Part shown: piece after piece, positions 59,412 through 64,000 of the stretch
How the letters are laid out: every line of letters starts with the position of its first letter
How positions within the stretch are numbered: position 1 is the stretch's first letter
From: Ornithobacterium rhinotracheale DSM 15997
GTDB lineage: Bacteria; Bacteroidota; Bacteroidia; Flavobacteriales; Weeksellaceae
NCBI RefSeq assembly: GCF_000265465.1
Contig: NC_018016.1
Coordinates: forward strand, 1,912,001-1,976,000
Direction of reading: 5' to 3'
DNA: 64,000 bases
Notes under the pieces: generated by a model
What the model was told of the DNA's origin: nothing
Databases searched by the model: none
What the model saw: the letters and a program-made list of their open reading frames with translations, nothing else
Position numbers and translations under genes: made by a program

Positions 59412-59419
59412 TATCTTTG
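59412..59419 (+). promoter_or_regulatory. ung promoter -7 element
   Basis: TATCTTTG lies 25 nt before the ung ATG; a TTG at 59385-59387 is 24 bp upstream, slightly far. Confidence 0.45.
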
Positions 59420-59444
59420 AAGAAATTAAAAAATGTATAGATAA

Positions 59445-60116
59445 ATGCCAGCTGTAAAAATTCAAGAAGATTGGGGACAAATGCTCGCCGAGGAGTTTGA
59501 AAAAGATTATTTTAAAGCTTTGATTAATTTTGTGAAATCGGAATATGCCACGCAAAAGGTGTTTCCGCCAGGCAAGCAAATTTTCTCTGCTTTTGATTTT
59601 ACCCCACCACAAGACACCAAGGTGGTGATTATAGGGCAAGACCCGTATCATGGTGTGGGGCAGGCAAATGGCTTGTGTTTTTCGGTGGCAGATAATATCC
59701 CGATGCCACCGAGTTTAATCAATATTTTTAAAGAAATAGAAGATGATTTAGGCATACCGATGCCCGCCAACGGCAATCTGGAACGCTGGGCAAAGCAAGG
59801 TGTTTTTTTGCTCAATGCGACACTGAGCGTGCGTGCACACCAAGCGGGATCGCATCAAGGCAAAGGCTGGGAAACTTTTACCGATGAGGTTATTAAAAAA
59901 CTCTCGCAAGAGAAAGAAGAAATCGTGTTTATGCTCTGGGGAAGCTATGCCAAGAAAAAAGCAAATTTAATCGATAAAAGCAAAGGGCATTTAATCTTAA
60001 CATCGGGGCATCCTTCGCCTTTGAGTGCCAATCGTGGGTATTGGTTTGGGAATAAGCATTTTTCTAGAGCCAATGAGTTTTTAGTCCAAAAAAACAAAAA
60101 ACCGATTTCTTGGTAA
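59445..60116 (+). CDS. ung: Uracil-DNA glycosylase
   Basis: The 223-residue family 1 enzyme removes uracil from DNA. The water-activating loop is VVIIGQDPYHGVGQANGLCFSV (catalytic Asp in GQDPYH), the uracil-specificity Asn lies in FLLNATLSV, and the minor-groove loop is TSGHPSPLSANRG. All are intact, and the length is standard. It is a single gene between terminator and GH88 gene. Confidence 0.97.
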   Translation: MPAVKIQEDWGQMLAEEFEKDYFKALINFVKSEYATQKVFPPGKQIFSAFDFTPPQDTKVVIIGQDPYHGVGQANGLCFSVADNIPMPPSLINIFKEIEDDLGIPMPANGNLERWAKQGVFLLNATLSVRAHQAGSHQGKGWETFTDEVIKKLSQEKEEIVFMLWGSYAKKKANLIDKSKGHLILTSGHPSPLSANRGYWFGNKHFSRANEFLVQKNKKPISW

Positions 60117-60224
60117 GTGAGAAAAATCAGATAGGAAATTCAATATTTTTTGTATTTTTACGCACAGCAAAGAAATTGTAACTTTTACAAGTTTAGATAA
60201 AAGATAAATAAATATAAAGATAGA

Positions 60225-61436
60225 ATGAAAAAAACATTGTTGTTACTAGGGCTACCTTTGGTAATGCTTAGCTGTGGTCCTCAAAAAATTGCTGATGTTA
60301 CAGCACCAGGAGGAGTGGATAACCCACCTGTGTTGGAAGTGGCAAAAGCTCAAATCGGATATCAAGTAAAATTGATTGAAGAAAACGGAAGCTTTATTAA
60401 TCCAAGAACTCTTGAACACGGAAAGGTAAAATATGTAAAAAACCATGACTGGACAAGTGGTTTCTTCCCTGGGACTTTGTTCTATATGTATGATTTAACT
60501 AAAGATGCTAAATGGAAAGATCTTGGGGTAAAATACACTGAAACGTTAGAAGATGTCAAAAACCTTAAATGGCACCACGATGTTGGTTTCATGATTAATT
60601 GTAGCTTTGGAAATGCTTTGCGCATGACAGATAATCCTAAATACAAAGACATCATCATCACAGCGGCACAATCTTTATCTACCCGCTTTAGACCTAAAGC
60701 TGGTGTAATCCAAAGTTGGGACGAAGATCGTGGCTGGCAAGGAAAACGCGGCTGGAACTGCCCAGTAATCATTGATAATATGATGAATTTGGAACTGCTT
60801 TTCAAAGCGTCTGAATTTTCTGGAGATCCAAAATACCGTGAAATCGCAATTTCTCACGCAGACCAAACTTTGAAAAATCACTTCAGAAAAGACTGGAGCT
60901 GCTACCATGTGGTGGATTATGACAAAGTAAATGGAGGAGTGCGTAGCAAAGAAACAGCACAAGGATACGCAAATGAATCTTCTTGGGCGCGTGGACAAGC
61001 TTGGGCTATCTACGGATTTGCAACTTGCTATCGCTATACTAAGGATAAAAAATACTTAGACGCGGCAGCAAATATTTATAACTTCTTGTTTACCAACCCA
61101 CACATGCCAGGAGACTATGTGCCATATTGGGATTTTGATGCGCCAAATATTCCAAATGCACCAAGAGATGCCTCTGCCGCTGCAGTAATCGCTTCTGCAT
61201 TGTATGAGCTTTCTTCTTACGGATTGCCTTATAAAGCAACTGCCGATAAAATCGTGGCTTCGCTTTCAAGTCCTGCTTATAAAGCATTGGTGGGAACAAA
61301 CGGAAACTTCTTGCTTATGCACTCAGTAGGTAGTATTCCGCATGATGCAGAAATCGATGTTCCATTGAACTATGCAGATTACTATTTCTTAGAAGCATTG
61401 GCTAGACAAAAAGGATTAGAAGATTATAAACATTAA
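60225..61436 (+). CDS. GH88 unsaturated glucuronyl hydrolase, lipoprotein
   Basis: The 403-residue protein has a lipoprotein signal peptide ending VMLSC (Cys17). The alpha/alpha-barrel of GH88 follows, with WTSGFFPGTLFYMYD, the catalytic Asp regions HHDVGFMINCSFGNAL and PVIIDNMMNLELL, and a WARGQAWAIYGFA segment. GH88 enzymes remove unsaturated uronic acids from oligosaccharides made by polysaccharide lyases, such as those from chondroitin, hyaluronan or heparin. No lyase or sulfatase gene is next to it, so the polysaccharide is unknown. A weak hairpin (AATCTTG/CAAGATT) lies after the stop. Confidence 0.9.
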   Translation: MKKTLLLLGLPLVMLSCGPQKIADVTAPGGVDNPPVLEVAKAQIGYQVKLIEENGSFINPRTLEHGKVKYVKNHDWTSGFFPGTLFYMYDLTKDAKWKDLGVKYTETLEDVKNLKWHHDVGFMINCSFGNALRMTDNPKYKDIIITAAQSLSTRFRPKAGVIQSWDEDRGWQGKRGWNCPVIIDNMMNLELLFKASEFSGDPKYREIAISHADQTLKNHFRKDWSCYHVVDYDKVNGGVRSKETAQGYANESSWARGQAWAIYGFATCYRYTKDKKYLDAAANIYNFLFTNPHMPGDYVPYWDFDAPNIPNAPRDASAAAVIASALYELSSYGLPYKATADKIVASLSSPAYKALVGTNGNFLLMHSVGSIPHDAEIDVPLNYADYYFLEALARQKGLEDYKH

Positions 61437-61490
61437 TCATTGTTTTAATCTTGAAAAAAAAACAAGATTTTATCTCGGTTTTTTTTGTTT

Positions 61491-62354
61491 TTAGTTTTTA
61501 AAAGAAAATGGATTTGGTTTTAAATCTTTTACCTGAGTTACTCTCGTGTAGGCACCAAATATGCCTAGCCCATTATGAATATTAGAAATCACAAAAACAG
61601 GTTCTGTAAAAGCTTCTAGATCTAAATCGGAATTGCCAATTTGTTGCATCACAGTACGCTTGTAGTTATAAAAGTTTTTGTCTACTAAAAGTAAATTAAC
61701 GATGATACGGGAAAAGCCCTCAAAGTCTCGGCTCACTTTTTCTGAATGCACCACGATGTTTTTCCCCTCACGATTCAAGTTGGTAAAAGGCTGCACTTTC
61801 AGCGATTCTTTTACACCTCTTCCGTAAGCTTTCACAGAGGCGAGATAGTAGTTTCTTTCGGAGCTGGCATGGTCTTTAAACTCAAAGCTCACTTCAAAAT
61901 GTTTTTTGCCATCTATCATAGATGGAATCATTTTTATATTCTGAATTTCAGTATTTAACTGTGGCGGTACGGTGCATTCTGCAGAGATTTCCCTATGATT
62001 AGGAATGTTAATTATGAGTTGATAGGTATTGTTTTCTTCAATTTTAAAACCTTCATTTTCTCTTAGATAAATCTGTTTATTTTTATCAAAAGCCAAGTTT
62101 GTGCTTTCTCCCGTTGTTTTATTTTGCAGAGTTGCTTGAGCGTTTCGGATGACATCGATTTCATTTTTGTTATACTCAAGAATAGGGTGCGACCACTGCA
62201 AACCAACGCCCGGAATGGATCTCGGCGAAAGGTAGCTCATTACGACACATTTTTTTTCTGTGGCTTCCTTGGGCGGTGTTATCTCTTGGGTAAAGACATC
62301 TTCGCAGCTATTTAAAACTAAAAGAGAAAATAGGCTAAATATATATTTTTTCAT
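61491..62354 (-). CDS. DUF4249-family lipoprotein
   Basis: The 287-residue protein has a lipoprotein signal peptide ending LVLNSC (Cys17). The following region starts with a short strand and CVVMSYLSPRSIPGVGLQWSHPILEYN, and it contains the IRNAQATLQNKTTGESTNL and GLGIFGAYTRVT pieces typical of DUF4249. Members sit beside TonB receptors in Bacteroidota and may act as surface lids or co-receptors, but no function is proven. It lies 12 nt after the receptor gene on the same strand. Confidence 0.85.
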   Translation of the reverse strand: MKKYIFSLFSLLVLNSCEDVFTQEITPPKEATEKKCVVMSYLSPRSIPGVGLQWSHPILEYNKNEIDVIRNAQATLQNKTTGESTNLAFDKNKQIYLRENEGFKIEENNTYQLIINIPNHREISAECTVPPQLNTEIQNIKMIPSMIDGKKHFEVSFEFKDHASSERNYYLASVKAYGRGVKESLKVQPFTNLNREGKNIVVHSEKVSRDFEGFSRIIVNLLLVDKNFYNYKRTVMQQIGNSDLDLEAFTEPVFVISNIHNGLGIFGAYTRVTQVKDLKPNPFSFKN

Positions 62355-62366
62355 TTTTTTTCTGAA

Positions 62367-64000
62367 TTAAAATTTCAAACTATAACTAATGCTTGGAATA
62401 ATTGGAAAAATCGAATATTGATTCAGCACGACTTTCCTTTGGCTTGAGCCGTCTGGATTCTCTATCTCCTTGTCGGCATATTGGTAGAAAAACGGATTCT
62501 TGCGAGAATAAACATTGTAAACTCCAATTTCCCAAATGCGTTCGCGCTTGCGCTTGGTGATTTTTTTAAACTGAATGGCTAAATCTAAACGATGATAAGC
62601 ACGCATTCTTAAATCATTTTTGCTCCCATAGGCATAAACATTTGCATACGGATTGTCGCTGTCTAGAGGATCGATTAAATTAAAATAAGAGGATTTGGGC
62701 AAGCTCACGGCATTTCCCGTTCCATAGACCCAAGTTCCTGAAAGGCTGATGTTTTTGGTAATGTCGTAAAATCCTACTAGCGAAATATCGTGTCGCCTGT
62801 CGTAGCGGGCAAAATACTTTTCGCCTTTGTTATCTTCGTCAAATTGGTGTTGCACCCAAGCTAGCGTATAGCCCGCCCAGCCAGAAAACTTGCCGACTTT
62901 CTTCTGCACAAAAAATTCAAGCCCATATGCCCAGCCTTGCCCATGAATCACATTTTCTTCCCAAGAATACTCGCGGTTTGGGTGGCTTAAGTCTAAATTA
63001 TTGAGCAAGAAGCTTGCTCCTGGTGCATAGCCCAAAAGGTCGTTCATTTTTTTGTAGTAGCCCTCGAGCGAAATTCCGATTTTTTGCTCGTTCCAGTCTT
63101 TGGAAATGCCCAGCGCAAATTGCTCTGAATGTTGAGGTTTTACGCGATCGGTAGTGGTAACCCACAAATCCATGGGGAGGCTCACGCCTGCACTTGTGAG
63201 CAAATGTATGTATTGGTTCATGGTTGCATAAGATGCCTTGATAGACAAATCATCTGTCAAGGAATAGCGGAGCGAAACTCGTGGCTCTAGCGAGGTATAA
63301 GTCTTGTTTTTGTGCAAATAATTGCTCAATCGCAAGCCTGCGTTCATTTTAAATTTTTTGTAAAAGCTCCACTCGTTTTCCATATAAACATTGGCTTCGG
63401 TGGTTTTGATTTTTTCTACCGTATTTTCATGATTAGAGAGCTGTTCGCTTTCATCTTTAATGCTTATTGCACTTGGTTTAAAGTTATGCAATACTGCATT
63501 GGCTCCCGCTCTGATTAAATATTGAGGCGAAATGTTGAATTGCATATCATATTTTAAGCCCAAATCGGTGATGCTTGATTGGTATTTGCTTTCGTAGAAA
63601 TATTTTGTGTTATTAAGTTTCTCATCGTCATCAAACTCATCAGAAGAATATACATTAAAATTGTAGTCGCTAAAGATCAAAGAGGTGTTGGAAAAGATTT
63701 TATCATTAAATAAATGATTCCAGCGTAAAGTTGCGGTGGCATTTCCCCAGAATAATTTGCCTTTGCTCTCGCCGTAGTCGTCGCCTAAAACTGAACGGAA
63801 ATAATCTTTGCCAAAATAGCCACTCAAATATAATTTGTTACGCTGATTGAATTCATAATTGATTTTAGCATTTAAATCATAAAAATAATACTTCATTTTT
63901 TCGTCTTCGTCCATGAGTGGCGTTAAGATAAAATCCACATAAGTTCTACGCGCGGAAATGATAAACGATGATTTGTTTTTCACAATGGGACCTTCGAGCA
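62367..64000 (-). CDS. TonB-dependent receptor, C-terminal part (5' end beyond window)
   Basis: The open frame continues through the window edge. The first visible residues read LEGPIVKNKSSFIISARRTYVD, the common opening of the barrel in DUF4249-linked receptors, so the signal peptide, any carboxypeptidase-like domain and the plug lie upstream outside the window. About 544 residues of barrel remain, with repeated strands (WNGNVNL-like, GWAYGLEFFVQKKVGKFSGWAGYTLAWVQ) and the terminal strand ISYSLKF ending in Phe. It is paired with the DUF4249 lipoprotein gene 12 nt downstream. The ligand is unknown. Confidence 0.88.
   Translation of the reverse strand, partial: LEGPIVKNKSSFIISARRTYVDFILTPLMDEDEKMKYYFYDLNAKINYEFNQRNKLYLSGYFGKDYFRSVLGDDYGESKGKLFWGNATATLRWNHLFNDKIFSNTSLIFSDYNFNVYSSDEFDDDEKLNNTKYFYESKYQSSITDLGLKYDMQFNISPQYLIRAGANAVLHNFKPSAISIKDESEQLSNHENTVEKIKTTEANVYMENEWSFYKKFKMNAGLRLSNYLHKNKTYTSLEPRVSLRYSLTDDLSIKASYATMNQYIHLLTSAGVSLPMDLWVTTTDRVKPQHSEQFALGISKDWNEQKIGISLEGYYKKMNDLLGYAPGASFLLNNLDLSHPNREYSWEENVIHGQGWAYGLEFFVQKKVGKFSGWAGYTLAWVQHQFDEDNKGEKYFARYDRRHDISLVGFYDITKNISLSGTWVYGTGNAVSLPKSSYFNLIDPLDSDNPYANVYAYGSKNDLRMRAYHRLDLAIQFKKITKRKRERIWEIGVYNVYSRKNPFFYQYADKEIENPDGSSQRKVVLNQYSIFPIIPSISYSLKF

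Noticed and set aside
61447-61478. Terminator between the GH88 and DUF4249 genes
   Set aside because: AATCTTG/CAAGATT is a short stem with a nine-A loop, and the T-run is separated by nine other bases; too weak to list as a firm terminator.

Overview
The window reads as chromosome from a low-GC member of the Bacteroidota, most likely class Flavobacteriia. Direct support comes from the gliding genes gldD and gldE, a PorT-type barrel, SusD/TonB-receptor loci with lipoprotein partners, DUF4302 and DUF4249 lipoproteins, menaquinone genes (menA, menB), an L21 with a helix-hairpin-helix tail, and many promoters of the Bacteroidota type (TTG, about 16-23 bp, TAnnTTTG). A Weeksellaceae/Ornithobacterium-like host would fit, but the sequence alone does not prove a genus. 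No rRNA, tRNA, CRISPR array, insertion sequence or prophage is visible; nearly everything is core chromosome with small accessory loci.

Layout. 1-2400: the end of a SusC/D-type surface locus (SusD tail, zinc metallopeptidase lipoprotein, DUF4302 lipoprotein). 2.4-8.5 kb: clpC behind a sigma-54-like promoter, a PiT phosphate transporter, and a 0.9 kb gene-free stretch with a 21-bp tandem repeat. 8.5-10.3 kb: fabD and a GHMP kinase. 10.3-15.4 kb (minus): an operon cca - pRiA4b ORF-3-like - ribE - NtrY-like histidine kinase - thiL. 15.5-17.8 kb (minus): ssb-gldE-gldD. 17.9-20.7 kb: an outer-membrane barrel and a TonB receptor whose promoter holds a DtxR-like operator. 20.9-24.2 kb: a nucleobase uptake set (Tsx-like channel, AzgA-type and UraA-type permeases). 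24.2-29 kb: methyltransferase, FtsB-like protein, udk, menA, lpdA. 29-31.6 kb: a MerR regulator divergent from a cysteine hydrolase/DUF2798 pair, then tpx and a deoxynucleoside kinase. 31.7-36.1 kb: TPR protein, gyrA, rpmH. 36.2-40.8 kb (minus): yifB, mtnN, luxS, VOC protein, dgt. 40.9-47.1 kb: cdd, pdhA-pdhC, DUF2459, DUF3817, rplU-rpmA, menB. 47.2-49.8 kb: malQ. 49.9-55.7 kb: ftsK-lolA-lptF/G-ribB. 55.7-64 kb: PorT-like barrel, a small His/Cys protein with a ZnuD-like receptor, ung, a GH88 lipoprotein, and a DUF4249/TonB-receptor pair cut by the window end.

How the genes connect. pdhA, pdhC and lpdA supply E1-alpha, E2 and E3 of pyruvate dehydrogenase (E1-beta is not here). mtnN and luxS act in sequence in the activated methyl cycle. 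The Tsx-like channel and two NCS2-family permeases form a two-membrane nucleobase route, with udk, cdd, dgt and a deoxynucleoside kinase elsewhere in the window as salvage enzymes. lolA and lptF/G serve outer-membrane assembly.

The least ordinary signals are: the DtxR-like box filling the -33/-7 spacer of a TonB receptor; the ZnuD-like receptor with a His-rich loop beside a small exported His/Cys protein; twin 17-bp dyads flanking the merR promoter; the sigma-54-like element before clpC; a uracil permease whose expected ATG start is ATA; a 21-bp tandem repeat; and the metallopeptidase/DUF4302 Sus-type locus, whose substrate I cannot assign.
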